Positions 16,528 through 25,961 of a stretch of 64,000 nucleotides of DNA are shown here, piece by piece (position 1 is the stretch's first letter; the number at the start of each line of letters is the position of its first letter). A model generated the notes under the pieces. That model made no database searches. It was not told the DNA's origin and worked only from the letters and a program-made list of their open reading frames with translations. Position numbers and translations under genes: made by a program. The stretch is from Thiodiazotropha sp040791665 (GTDB taxonomy: Bacteria > Pseudomonadota > Gammaproteobacteria > Chromatiales > Chromatiaceae). The stretch spans positions 1 through 64,000 of the forward strand of contig JBFNNX010000037.1 of assembly GCA_040791665.1 (NCBI GenBank). The letters run 5' to 3'.

Positions 16528-19164
16528 ATGATGAAAACCAGCGCCGATATACGTAAAACTTTTCTGGACTATTTCGCCGATCGCGGACATGAGGTGGTCG
16601 CCAGCAGCCCCTTGGTACCGCAGAACGATCCTACCCTGCTTTTTACCAATGCAGGCATGGTGCAGTTCAAGGATCTGTTTCTCGGTCGGGAAGAGCGCAA
16701 CTACCAAAGAGCAGCGAGTTCTCAGCGTTGTGTGCGCGCAGGAGGAAAGCACAATGATCTTGAGAATGTCGGTTATACCGCTCGCCACCATACCTTTTTC
16801 GAAATGCTGGGAAATTTCAGTTTCGGTGACTACTTCAAGCGCGACGCTATCAGCTATGCCTGGGTGTTTCTCACCGAAAGCATCGGCCTGCCGGCTGAAA
16901 AGCTGTGGGTGACCGTCTATGAAGAGGATGACGAAGCGGCAAAAATCTGGCTTGACGAGATCGGAGTCGATCCCGCCCGTTTCACCAGAATTGGTGACAA
17001 ACCGGGGGGCAAACGCTATGAGAGCGACAATTTCTGGTCAATGGGGGAAACCGGACCTTGCGGCCCCTGTTCCGAGATCTTTTTCGACCATGGAGAGGGT
17101 ATATGGGGTGGTCCGCCCGGCACTGCGGAAGAGGAGGGTGATCGATATATCGAGATCTGGAACCTGGTATTCATGCAATACAATCGTGATGCCGATGGCG
17201 TGTTGACACCGCTACCCAAGCCGTCCGTGGATACGGGTATGGGACTGGAGCGTCTGGCTGCCGTCATGCAGAACGTGCACAGCAATTATGAAATCGATCT
17301 GTTCGTCCATCTCATTCAGATTGCTGCTGAGTTGACCGGCTGCAGAAATCTGGAAGAGAAGTCCCTGCGGGTCATAGCAGACCATATACGCTCCTGTGCC
17401 TTCCTCATCACCGATGGTGTTTTGCCGTCCAATGAGGGTCGCGGGTATGTATTGCGGCGGATAATTCGCCGCGCCATTCGTCACGGTTACATGCTGGGGG
17501 TGAAGGACCCTTTCTTCCATAAGCTTGTAGGCGGTTTGTGTGATGAGATGGGAGAGGCCTATCCCGAGTTGCTGTCACAGCGTGGCCAGGTAGAAAAGGT
17601 GCTGCGCCTGGAGGAGGAGCGGTTTGCCCAGACCCTGGAACAGGGGATGAAGATTCTCGAAGAGGCCATTGAGGAGCTTGACGGCGAGGTTATACCCGGT
17701 GAACTCGTATTCAAGCTTTACGATACCTATGGGTTTCCCCGGGATCTGACCGCCGATATCGCACGCGAGCGCGAACTGACCATCGATCAGTCAGGTTTCG
17801 ACGAGGCCATGTCGGCACAACGAGAACGGGCCCAGGCCGCGAGTCAATTTGGCGTAGTGGCGAATGTCGACCTGGGGTTGGAAGAGGAGACCCGGTTTTC
17901 CGGTTACGATCAGCTTGAGGATCAGGGCAGGGTTGTCGCACTCCTGCATGATGGCGAGTCGGTGAGTACGCTGCAGCAGGGGGAATCCGGAATGGTGTTT
18001 CTGGATAATACGCCGTTCTATGCAGAATCCGGTGGTCAGGTGGGTGATCAAGGTGTTCTCGAAGGGAATGGCCTGCTGTTCGAAGTGGAAGATATGCAAA
18101 AACAGGGCGGTGAACTCTTTGCTCACATCGGCAAACTTGAGGAAGGAACTCTCGCCATCGGCGACGAGGTGACAGCACAGGTCAATGCCTATACCCGCCA
18201 AGCCACAGCACTCAATCACTCAGCAACCCATCTGTTACACGCAGCACTGCGCCAGGAACTGGGTGAGCATGTGACTCAGAAGGGTTCGCTGGTCGATGCG
18301 GAGAGACTTCGTTTCGATTTTTCCCATTTCGAACCCATTACCCGTGAACAACTACAGACTATCGAGCAACTGGTGAATCTTCAGATACGCCACAATCATG
18401 TGGTTGCAACTCAACTCATGTCCCTGGATCAGGCAAAGGCATCCGGTGCCATGGCGCTCTTCGGCGAGAAGTATGCCGACCAGGTACGGGTGCTGAGCAT
18501 GGGGGATTTTTCCACCGAGCTGTGCGGTGGAACCCATGTCAATGCGGTGGGGGATATCGGGCTTTTCAAGATTACCGCAGAGAGCGGCATTGCCGCCGGT
18601 GTGCGCCGAATCGAAGCGATAACCGGTCAACGAGCCGTTGAATGGATGGAGGCGGATGAAGAGCGGGTGCAGCGGATTGCAGAAATGATCAAATCAGGGC
18701 GCGATGAGATCGAGGATAAGTTGGAGCAGATTCTCGTTCGCAACCGCAAACTGGAGAAGGAATTGGAACGGCTGAAGGGGAAACTTGCCAGTGCTGCAGG
18801 CACTGATCTGGCAGCCGGCGCCGTTTCTGTGGGTGAGGTGAAGGTGCTAGCGGCCAACCTGGATGGTGCCGATGCCAAATCACTGCGCGAGACCATGGAT
18901 CAGCTGAAAAACAAACTTGGCACCGCGGTCATACTGTTGGCTGCGACGGCCGGGGGCAAGGTTTCACTGGTGGCGGGTGTGACCAAGGATCTTACCGGGC
19001 AGATGAAGGCGGGAGATCTAGTGAGACTGGCTGCTGAAAAGGTTGATGGCAAGGGTGGTGGAAGGCCGGATATGGCGCAAGCCGGAGGCAGTAACCCCGA
19101 TGCACTTCCGCAAGCCCTGGAAATTGTCGAACCCTGGGTTAGGGAGCAACTTGGCTTGGATTGA
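16528..19164 (+). CDS. alaS: Alanyl-tRNA synthetase
   Basis: An 878-residue class II synthetase. The catalytic core includes the conserved QRCVRAGGKHNDLENVG stretch. The editing domain has the NHSATHLLHAAL zinc motif and CGGTHV. The C-terminal part has a coiled coil (about 715-755) and the glycine-rich C-Ala end (GKGGGRPDMAQAGG). It follows recX, a common gammaproteobacterial arrangement (recA-recX-alaS). A second ATG follows directly at 16531, and no good Shine-Dalgarno is visible before either. Confidence 0.97.
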   Translation: MMKTSADIRKTFLDYFADRGHEVVASSPLVPQNDPTLLFTNAGMVQFKDLFLGREERNYQRAASSQRCVRAGGKHNDLENVGYTARHHTFFEMLGNFSFGDYFKRDAISYAWVFLTESIGLPAEKLWVTVYEEDDEAAKIWLDEIGVDPARFTRIGDKPGGKRYESDNFWSMGETGPCGPCSEIFFDHGEGIWGGPPGTAEEEGDRYIEIWNLVFMQYNRDADGVLTPLPKPSVDTGMGLERLAAVMQNVHSNYEIDLFVHLIQIAAELTGCRNLEEKSLRVIADHIRSCAFLITDGVLPSNEGRGYVLRRIIRRAIRHGYMLGVKDPFFHKLVGGLCDEMGEAYPELLSQRGQVEKVLRLEEERFAQTLEQGMKILEEAIEELDGEVIPGELVFKLYDTYGFPRDLTADIARERELTIDQSGFDEAMSAQRERAQAASQFGVVANVDLGLEEETRFSGYDQLEDQGRVVALLHDGESVSTLQQGESGMVFLDNTPFYAESGGQVGDQGVLEGNGLLFEVEDMQKQGGELFAHIGKLEEGTLAIGDEVTAQVNAYTRQATALNHSATHLLHAALRQELGEHVTQKGSLVDAERLRFDFSHFEPITREQLQTIEQLVNLQIRHNHVVATQLMSLDQAKASGAMALFGEKYADQVRVLSMGDFSTELCGGTHVNAVGDIGLFKITAESGIAAGVRRIEAITGQRAVEWMEADEERVQRIAEMIKSGRDEIEDKLEQILVRNRKLEKELERLKGKLASAAGTDLAAGAVSVGEVKVLAANLDGADAKSLRETMDQLKNKLGTAVILLAATAGGKVSLVAGVTKDLTGQMKAGDLVRLAAEKVDGKGGGRPDMAQAGGSNPDALPQALEIVEPWVREQLGLD

Positions 19165-19271
19165 ACGTCTCAGCGTTAAATTGGATTCAATATACGGTTC
19201 CGTTGTGGACCGGTTTGGTGTTTAATGTGCAGCTTTTTTAGGCGCTTGGATATTTGGGGTTTAAAACTGTC

Positions 19272-20501
19272 ATGGCAATGATTGTGCAGAAGTATGGCGG
19301 CACCTCTGTCGGCTCGATTGAGCGAATCATGACCGTTGCGAACAAGGTCAGGGGATACAGAGATAGAGGTGACCAAGTTGTGGTGGTTGTCTCCGCAATG
19401 TCGGGCGAGACCAACCGTCTGATCTCCCTGGCCGGGGAGATCGATAATGCACCTGATCCCAGGGAGATGGATGTATTGGTCTCCACAGGCGAGCAGGTTA
19501 CGATCGCACTGCTTTCCATGGCCTTGCACAAGGTTGGATGTCCTGCCCGCTCCTATACCGGTGGACAGGTGCACATTCTTACTGACAGCGCATACAGCAA
19601 GGCACGCATACGTGATATCGATGCCGCCCGTGTTCGTGCGGATCTTGAGGCGGGGCGGGTGGTTGTCGTGGCCGGCTTTCAAGGTGTCGATGAACACGGC
19701 AGTATAACCACACTTGGCCGAGGCGGATCGGATACCACCGCAGTAGCCATGGCTGCCGCCCTTAAGGCTGACGAGTGTCAGATCTATACCGATGTGGATG
19801 GTGTCTACACAACCGATCCCAGAGTTGAACCCAAGGCCAGACGGCTGGAGCGTATCACCTTCGAAGAGATGCTGGAGATGGCCAGCCTCGGTTCCAAGGT
19901 GCTGCAGATTCGCGCCGTTGAATTTGCAGGCAAATACAATGTTCCCCTACGTGTCCTGTCCAGCTTCGAAGAGGGCGAAGGCACACTGATTACCTTTGAG
20001 GAAGAGAACATGGAACAGGCGAAGATTTCCGGTATTGCATTCAATCGCGATGAGGCGAAGCTGACCATTCTGGGCGTTCCGGATCAACCGGGCGTGGCTT
20101 ATAAGATAATCGGCCCAATATCGAGCCAGAATATCGAAGTCGACATGATAATTCAGAACATCTCTCACGATACCGGCCGCACAGATTTCACCTTCACTGT
20201 GAATCGGGTCGACTTTAATCGTGCCAGGGACATTCTTCAGCAGACAGCCGATGAAATGGGTGCACGCGAAGTATTGGCCGATGACAAGATCGTCAAGATC
20301 TCCTTGGTCGGTGTCGGTATGCGTTCCCATGCGGGGATCGCCAGCAAAATGTTCGAGGCCCTCGCTGACGAAGGTATCAACATCCGTATGATATCCACAT
20401 CTGAAATCAAGATTTCTGTGGTGGTTGATGAAAAATATCTCGAACTGGGTGTTCGGGCGCTGCACGAGGCATTTGAGCTGGAGAAAGAAGTACAATCCTA
20501 A
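19272..20501 (+). CDS. lysC: Aspartate kinase
   Basis: The first enzyme of the aspartate pathway (Lys, Thr, Met). 409 residues: the kinase domain begins IVQKYGGTSVGS with the later GRGGSDTTAVA motif, and two ACT domains follow (from about 265; FNRDEAKLTILGVPDQPGVA and KISLVGVGMRSHAGIASKMF). It is a monofunctional enzyme without homoserine dehydrogenase. I prefer ATG 19272 over a TTG at 19254. The alaS-lysC-csrA-tRNA-Ser order is common in gammaproteobacteria. Confidence 0.95.
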   Translation: MAMIVQKYGGTSVGSIERIMTVANKVRGYRDRGDQVVVVVSAMSGETNRLISLAGEIDNAPDPREMDVLVSTGEQVTIALLSMALHKVGCPARSYTGGQVHILTDSAYSKARIRDIDAARVRADLEAGRVVVVAGFQGVDEHGSITTLGRGGSDTTAVAMAAALKADECQIYTDVDGVYTTDPRVEPKARRLERITFEEMLEMASLGSKVLQIRAVEFAGKYNVPLRVLSSFEEGEGTLITFEEENMEQAKISGIAFNRDEAKLTILGVPDQPGVAYKIIGPISSQNIEVDMIIQNISHDTGRTDFTFTVNRVDFNRARDILQQTADEMGAREVLADDKIVKISLVGVGMRSHAGIASKMFEALADEGINIRMISTSEIKISVVVDEKYLELGVRALHEAFELEKEVQS

Positions 20502-20702
20502 AAATCGGCATATAAGAGCATTTAGGCCCTATAAACAGGTCTTTTCAGTCGTTTTTTCCCTTTTTTACCCATAGTCCAGTTGCTAAAATAAAACTGCCAG
20601 TCCCGTATTTTACGGAGGCTTGGTTGGCAATGGTGTGCTGAGATTTAATTGTTACCAAATCGAAGCCCGCCACAAATTCAAGGAACAACATGGAGACTGG
20701 AC

Positions 20703-20885
20703 ATGTTAATACTTACTCGCCGTGTTGGCGAAACCCTGATGATTGGAGATGAGGTTACGGTTACTGTATTAGGTGTTAAAGGAAATCAAGTACGTATTGG
20801 TGTCAATGCGCCGCGTGATGTGACCGTACACCGGGAAGAGATCTACGAACGCATAAAAAGAGAGCAGTCGGAAGAGTCGTCCTAG
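20703..20885 (+). CDS. csrA: Carbon storage regulator CsrA
   Basis: A 60-residue post-transcriptional regulator that binds GGA motifs in mRNA leaders. It starts MLILTRRVGETLMIGDEVTV and contains VRIGVNAPRDVTVHREEIYE, including the RNA-contacting Arg of that segment. A GGAG site precedes ATG 20703. Its own leader contains several GGA triplets (for example in ACGGAGG and ATGGAGAC), compatible with autoregulation (inference). A terminator follows. Confidence 0.96.
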   Translation: MLILTRRVGETLMIGDEVTVTVLGVKGNQVRIGVNAPRDVTVHREEIYERIKREQSEESS

Positions 20886-20930
20886 AGGCGTCTGGTCAGA
20901 ACAAAACGACAAGGCTTAACCTCAAAAAAC

Positions 20931-20959
20931 AACTTTACCATGGAAGGTAAAGTTTTTTT
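20931..20959 (+). terminator. Intrinsic terminator after csrA
   Basis: AACTTTACC (20931-20939) and GGTAAAGTT (20946-20954) form a perfect 9-bp stem with a 6-base loop and a run of seven T. A possible tRNA-Ser promoter (TTGTTT, 17 bases, TACAAT at 20981-20986) begins at its T tract. Confidence 0.88.
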
Positions 20960-21104
20960 GTTTGTAGAAGAAGAAATCTGTACAATCTCAGCACCTTGAA
21001 GGATCAGGGGAACCAGGGTCCCAAATCTTGAGACCGCCTCAATCCTGAAAAGATGTAAAAGTCACCCATACAGGGTTTGACTGCATCCAAAATCAACTAC
21101 ACCC

Positions 21105-21197
21105 GGAGAGATGGCCGAGCGGCTGAAGGCGCTCCCCTGCTAAGGGAGTATGGGGTTAATAGCTCCATCGAGGGTTCGAATCCCTCTCTCTCCGCCA
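21105..21197 (+). tRNA. tRNA-Ser (anticodon GCT)
   Basis: A 93-base class II tRNA with a long variable arm. The acceptor GGAGAGA pairs with TCTCTCC. The anticodon stem CTCCC/GGGAG encloses loop CTGCTAA, giving anticodon GCT (reads AGC and AGU). The T loop is TTCGAAT, and G-CCA is encoded. Its 3' end is copied, in inverted orientation, in the tandem repeats that follow. Confidence 0.97.
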
Positions 21198-21200
21198 TAT

Positions 21201-21228
21201 AAAAAGGGGCCCTACAGGGCCCCTTTTT
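21201..21228 (+). terminator. Intrinsic terminator after tRNA-Ser
   Basis: AAAAAGGGGCCC (21201-21212), loop TACA, and GGGCCCCTTTTT (21217-21228) form a 12-bp perfect stem. The symmetry continues outward: ATAT and the tRNA 3' end on the left match ATATGGCGG and more on the right. The terminator is therefore the centre of a larger inverted repeat of about 40 bases per arm. Confidence 0.9.
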
Positions 21229-21230
21229 AT

Positions 21231-21619
21231 ATGGCGGATAGGGAGGATTTGATTCGAACTCTTCGTTCGACCAGACGCGAAGCGTCGCAGGACGCCGAGC
21301 GTAGCGAGAGCGCCCCGAAGGGGTGAGCCGTAGGCGAATCAATCCCTCCCATCAGCTGGCAACCAAGTTGGGAGACCCTCAGCCCCTTTTTATATGGCGG
21401 AGAGAGAGGCCTTGATTCGAACCCTTCGTTCGACCAGACGCGAAGCGTCGCAGGACGCCGAGCGTAGCGAGAGCGCCCCGAAGGGGTGAGCCGTAGGCGA
21501 ATCAATCCCTCCCATCAGCTGGCAACCAAGTTGGGAGACCCTCAGCCCCTTTTTATATGGCGGAGAGAGAGGCCTTGATTCGAACCCTTCGTTCGACCAG
21601 ACGCGAAGCGTCGCAGGAC
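21231..21619. repeat. 163-bp tandem repeats with inverted tRNA-Ser 3' ends
   Basis: Units start at ATGGCGG at 21231, 21394 and 21557, giving a period of 163 bases. The third unit breaks off after about 63 bases at 21619. Read on the minus strand, each unit carries GGTTCGAATC, a CTCTCTC acceptor-like stretch and CCGCCATATAAAAAGGGG, that is, the T arm, acceptor end, CCA and downstream bases of the adjacent tRNA-Ser. The first copy is the most diverged in that part; the remaining roughly 120 bases are almost identical between units and contain several short palindromes. Minus-strand open frames running through the units follow the period and look incidental. This region, 21198-21821, holds no convincing gene. 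Confidence 0.88.
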
Positions 21620-21821
21620 AATCAATCATCTACCCACAAAGGGCTACATGGCAGATCCCCGTAGGCTCAGCCTGGTGTGCATTTTCCACTGTCCTGCAGT
21701 GCCATATTTCACTTTTTGTTTAAAATTAAAGGCTTATAGTTAATTTAAAGATTCTCTTTTGCCTGATGCAGTAGTATCGATGACAACAAGATTGTGAAAA
21801 CAGCCAAAATTGGTGGCCGAT

Positions 21822-22100
21822 ATGCTGAATGAAAACGGAACTCCGACTCTACTTACAACCGATGATCTAGATAGGCAGATCAGAATGGGTGCTGCGACAA
21901 TCAATCATAATCGCAAACGGGTTAAAGGCAGCGTTCGGGAACTTGAGCTCTTGGCGGCAAATCTTCGTCGCGACGGTGATAGCAGCCGAGCAGATGTGGT
22001 AGATCTGGAGATCATGGCGCTTTTGGATAAGAAAATCTGCAGAAAAATTATCAAACGTAGCAGAAAAGAGCAGAAGCTGCTTCGCATGGGACCCAATTGA
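21822..22100 (+). CDS. Small basic hypothetical protein
   Basis: A 92-residue protein I do not recognise. It starts MLNENGTPTLLTTDDLDRQI and ends in a lysine/arginine-rich helix (KKICRKIIKRSRKEQKLLRM). It is predicted mostly helical, with no signal peptide, membrane segment or cysteine motif. A GGTGG stretch lies just before ATG 21822; TTG and GTG starts at 21810 and 21813 are alternatives. It sits between the tRNA repeats and the PhnD-like gene, with 136 bases to the latter. Confidence 0.5.
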   Translation: MLNENGTPTLLTTDDLDRQIRMGAATINHNRKRVKGSVRELELLAANLRRDGDSSRADVVDLEIMALLDKKICRKIIKRSRKEQKLLRMGPN

Positions 22101-22236
22101 GATTCGGTCACAGATTTTATTAAGGTGGATTACCGGGATTGGACTAGGATATGCTTTATAAACCCTGTAAAAAATGCTGAATAGGGGTTATGGATTAAGG
22201 TAAAGATAAAAACCCTGAACCCGGGATTGGGAGCGC

Positions 22237-23115
22237 ATGCAAAAGGTACTAAGGAGCAGACTAGGGATAGGGCGGCTAGTTCGAATAGCCGCCATTTTCA
22301 TTATCTGTATTTCTACCGCAGCGCATAGTACTGATTCACTGATTCTCGGCATCCATCCTTATCGTTCCCATGATGAAATCCGAGGGATGTTCACGCCATT
22401 AGCGGAGTTTCTGAGCCAACGCATCGGGCAACCTGTCGAGGTGCGGATCGGGGAGTCCTATGAATCTCACATAAATGCAATAATTCAGGGACAGTTGGAT
22501 CTTGCATATATCGGTCCTGCGCTTTTTGTTCAATTGAAGGACAAGGGTGTTGTTCCATATCTGTTGGCTAGATTGGAGATCGACGGGAAACCCACATTTA
22601 CCGGAAAAATTTTTACCAGAGAGGGTAGCGACATACGTACCCTTAGAGACCTCAAGGGACGCCATTTCGCATTTGGCAGTTCATCCTCCACGATGAGCCA
22701 TCTTGTACCTCGACAGGTGATATTTGAAGCGGGTATCGATGTCGAAGATTTTGCAAGTTATAATTTTTACAGTAGCCATGACAACGTTGCGCTAGCTGTT
22801 CTTGCCGGTGACGCCGATGCGGGCGCTGTAAAAGAGGCTGTGTTTGATAAATATCATCACAAAGGGATTATCGCTATCGCTACCACACCTGAGATATCGG
22901 AACATCTCTTCATTGCTCCAGCCAACACGGATCCCGATAAGGTAAGCTTACTGCGGCAGCATTTGCTCGGCCTGACCGCAGGCAGTCCTGAAACCAATCA
23001 GGTACTCTATCCTATCAAGAAAACAGCGACAGCGCTGGTTAGTGTTGAAGAGGGTGATTATCAAAAACTCAGAGATGTTATTGCCGAATTGCGAGTCAGG
23101 GGTGTGGTCAAGTGA
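22237..23115 (+). CDS. PhnD-like phosphate/phosphonate-type periplasmic binding protein
   Basis: A 292-residue exported protein with a signal peptide (about 1-29, ending ISTAAHS). It has a type II binding-protein fold of the PhnD/PtxB kind: GIHPYRSHDEIRGMFTPLAE, the QGQLDLAYIGPALFVQL loop, FAFGSSSSTMSHLVPR and YNFYSSHDNVALAVLAGDAD. No ABC permease or ATPase is adjacent. Instead its last four bases overlap the start of a membrane PAS-GGDEF-EAL protein. It therefore probably works as a ligand sensor presenting its state to that protein rather than in uptake (inference). Confidence 0.85.
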   Translation: MQKVLRSRLGIGRLVRIAAIFIICISTAAHSTDSLILGIHPYRSHDEIRGMFTPLAEFLSQRIGQPVEVRIGESYESHINAIIQGQLDLAYIGPALFVQLKDKGVVPYLLARLEIDGKPTFTGKIFTREGSDIRTLRDLKGRHFAFGSSSSTMSHLVPRQVIFEAGIDVEDFASYNFYSSHDNVALAVLAGDADAGAVKEAVFDKYHHKGIIAIATTPEISEHLFIAPANTDPDKVSLLRQHLLGLTAGSPETNQVLYPIKKTATALVSVEEGDYQKLRDVIAELRVRGVVK

Positions 23116-25703
23116 GCAAGGATCTGCACACACCAACCTTGGTATGGGCGGTGCTAGTGACCATTATGTTTTTCCTGGTACTTACGCTGGTATCAGGGAT
23201 CGCCTTAAGGAATGAACATTATCAGCATGTGCAGTTCACCGAAGAACTGGCGAAGGGTCAAATGGAGATCATTGTTTCGATTGCAGAGGCTGAGCTCCAT
23301 AAAGGCAATTATGAATCTTTATCCAAAATTATCAACCGATGGGCAGCCCGGCATAAAGAGGTCGATGAGATAAAGTTGGTATCGCGAAATGGATTCATCA
23401 TTGCAGGTTACGGTCCTTTTCAGCCCTCTGTACGCCGATATATTCTTGAACAGGATGTTCCATACTCATACCGTGGCCTTGCAAAACTAACATTGGCCAT
23501 TAGTCTCGAAAGTGTGTACAAGCACACCATGAAACAGGGAGTAAGGTTTGCAATAGCGGTTTTTTCACTAACCGGCCTGTTTGCACTTTTAATCTATCTT
23601 TTCCTGACTCGCCGTTACAAGGCAAATCTGCTCTCTTTGATGGTTGAAGAGTTAAGGGATACTGAATCCCGAAATATGCAACTGGCTGCCTATCTGCGTG
23701 AAAACCCGAATCCTATTATCGCATTCGATCTAAACGGGAAACTAACATTCAAAAACCCGGCACTCAGAAGATTACTGGTCAAACTCAACATTGTTGATCC
23801 AATCAGCATACTGCCGGACAACCACAACGTATTCATAGAACGTCTCGCAAACGGAGAACGTCAGGTCTTCGGAGAAAAAGAGTTTGGTAAATTACATATA
23901 CTCGCGCACTATCAAATGATCGATGTCGCTGATGAGGTCTACGTCTATATCCAGGATATTACGGCTCAGCGCAACGCAGAGAAGGAATTGCGTAAGGAGC
24001 GCAATCAAGCTCATACAACGTTGGCGTCGATTGGTGACAGTGTGATAACTGTCGATATGGACGGTTTGATCAGCTATTTGAATAATAAGGCAATGAAGTT
24101 GTTCGGAACGGATACCGAGCAAGCAATTGGACAGCATTTTTCTAAGTTGGTAAGACTGATGGATGATGGTGAAGAGTGGGCTATAGAAAGTCTGATAGCT
24201 CAGTGTCGTACCAGTAAACCTAATCAGGTAGTCAACCAACAGATCTCGCTGTTGGTAGAGGAGGGTGAAGAGCTGCAAGTGCAGGTGACAGCGGCTCGGA
24301 TCTGCAGCCAAAACATAGAGACTGATGGTGTGGTTATTGTATTGCGTGACATTACGCGTGAATATCGTCTGCAGGAGGAACTGCACCGGCAAGCAAGTCA
24401 TGACAGTCTCACCGATTTGATGAATCGCAGCGCATTCGAGACGCATTTGGAAAGCGCTTTGGAAACGGCCAGGCACCGGGGTCGCGAGCATATCCTCTGC
24501 TTCATGGATTTGGATCAATTCAAGGTGGTTAACGATACCTGTGGCCACGTTGCTGGGGATGAGCTTTTGCGTCAACTGGCACGCCTCATGCGCAAACACT
24601 TTCGAGGGAGCGATGTGCTTGCGCGTGTGGGAGGAGATGAGTTCAGTGCAATATTGATTGATTGTCCGCTAGCACAGGCCATAGAGCGAATTGACTCATT
24701 GAGGGAGGATGTTCAACAGCACCATTTTTACTGGGAAAATCAGAGCTTCAGGATAAGTCTCAGTATCGGAGTCTCTCCCATAAATATGTATAGCGAGAAT
24801 ATTGCCAAGTTGATGAGCGCAGCAGATGCTGCTTGCTATTCCGCAAAGGATTCAGGCCGCAACCGTATTGTCGTCTATGAAAAAGATAGCGCGTCAACCA
24901 AACGCAGGTTGGGAGAGATGCAATGGATTTCACGCATTAACAGTGCTATGGGTGAAGGACGCCTGGTTCTCTATGCTCAGCCAATTGTAAACTTACATAG
25001 TGATGACAAACTGATTGTTGCCGTAGAAATTCTTGTAAGGATGCGTGCAGTCGATGGAGAGCTGATTCCGCCTGGCGCTTTTCTGCCCGCCGCCGAAAGA
25101 TATGATTTGATAGAGCGTATCGACCATTGGGTTGTTGAGGAAGTCATGCGATTGTTGGCGGATTGTAGCAGTAATTGCCCAGACTGCTTCATCAATTTAT
25201 CCGGTGGCACTCTTAGCCATGGCCGAATTACGCCAATGGTCAAGAAATTATTGCAAAAGTATGAGGTTAGACCTGAAAAAATTACTTTCGAGGTCACAGA
25301 GACCGCAGCTATTCAAAACCTCTCGAGTGCGTTGAGAATGATCCGTGAACTGCGTGAACTGGGATGTCGTTTCGCATTAGACGATTTTGGCTCTGGGCTC
25401 TCCTCATTCGGATATTTAAAGAACTTACCCATTGATTACTTGAAAATCGACGGTATGTTCATAAAAGACATGAACAATGACTCGCTTGACAAGGGAATGG
25501 TAGAGGCAATAAAAACAGTTGCGGACACAATGAGGTTGACGACCATAGCTGAATTCGTTGAAAATGACGCGATTATAGAGGAATTGCGCCGGGTGGGTAT
25601 AGATCTTGGTCAAGGGTATGGCATAGCTCATCCTAAGCCATTCGAGAAATTTATCTCGGAAACGGATGATAGTAACGTAATTTGGCTATCTGCCAGAACC
25701 TGA
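23112..25703 (+). CDS. Membrane PAS-GGDEF-EAL protein (c-di-GMP turnover)
   Basis: 863 residues. TM1 lies at about 10-32, a periplasmic domain of about 110 residues follows, and TM2 is at about 143-165. Then come two PAS-like domains (about 185-290 and 300-420), a GGDEF domain (about 430-595) with intact RVGGDEF, and an EAL domain (about 610-855) with EIL in place of EAL, VTETA, DDFGSGLSSFGYLKNLPIDY and KIDG. Both catalytic signatures look usable, so it could make and degrade c-di-GMP. A GTG start overlaps the end of the PhnD-like gene in GTGA, implying translational coupling. The 258 bases after it (25704-25961) show nothing I can identify. Confidence 0.92.
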   Translation: MSKDLHTPTLVWAVLVTIMFFLVLTLVSGIALRNEHYQHVQFTEELAKGQMEIIVSIAEAELHKGNYESLSKIINRWAARHKEVDEIKLVSRNGFIIAGYGPFQPSVRRYILEQDVPYSYRGLAKLTLAISLESVYKHTMKQGVRFAIAVFSLTGLFALLIYLFLTRRYKANLLSLMVEELRDTESRNMQLAAYLRENPNPIIAFDLNGKLTFKNPALRRLLVKLNIVDPISILPDNHNVFIERLANGERQVFGEKEFGKLHILAHYQMIDVADEVYVYIQDITAQRNAEKELRKERNQAHTTLASIGDSVITVDMDGLISYLNNKAMKLFGTDTEQAIGQHFSKLVRLMDDGEEWAIESLIAQCRTSKPNQVVNQQISLLVEEGEELQVQVTAARICSQNIETDGVVIVLRDITREYRLQEELHRQASHDSLTDLMNRSAFETHLESALETARHRGREHILCFMDLDQFKVVNDTCGHVAGDELLRQLARLMRKHFRGSDVLARVGGDEFSAILIDCPLAQAIERIDSLREDVQQHHFYWENQSFRISLSIGVSPINMYSENIAKLMSAADAACYSAKDSGRNRIVVYEKDSASTKRRLGEMQWISRINSAMGEGRLVLYAQPIVNLHSDDKLIVAVEILVRMRAVDGELIPPGAFLPAAERYDLIERIDHWVVEEVMRLLADCSSNCPDCFINLSGGTLSHGRITPMVKKLLQKYEVRPEKITFEVTETAAIQNLSSALRMIRELRELGCRFALDDFGSGLSSFGYLKNLPIDYLKIDGMFIKDMNNDSLDKGMVEAIKTVADTMRLTTIAEFVENDAIIEELRRVGIDLGQGYGIAHPKPFEKFISETDDSNVIWLSART

Positions 25704-25961
25704 TTCACAATTTTTAATTATTAAGGCTGCCTTGAAGAGATGAAGGAGAGCTGAGACAGATTTATTTAATATATATGTAACATAAATTTACTCTGCTACG
25801 TATTTAACGGGGATGCTCTCTGGTAACTAAGATATAGCGATCAAACGGGACGCGGTATTCATAGTCAGTGGATTAATCGTTGTAAACAAACAAAACACAC
25901 TTGTTTGTAGGGCTGTGTAATCAACATTGCATAAGCCACGACGGATATAGGAACAGAATCG

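Noticed and set aside
21105..21619. tRNA-Ser as an integration site of a genomic island (att repeats)
   Set aside because: The tRNA 3' copies are inverted and tandem within 420 bases, with no integrase nearby and ordinary chromosomal genes following.
21097..21629. Three overlapping minus-strand frames with near-identical translations
   Set aside because: They follow the 163-bp repeat period and read through inverted tRNA ends and palindromes, so the similarity is explained by the DNA repeat and not by protein selection.
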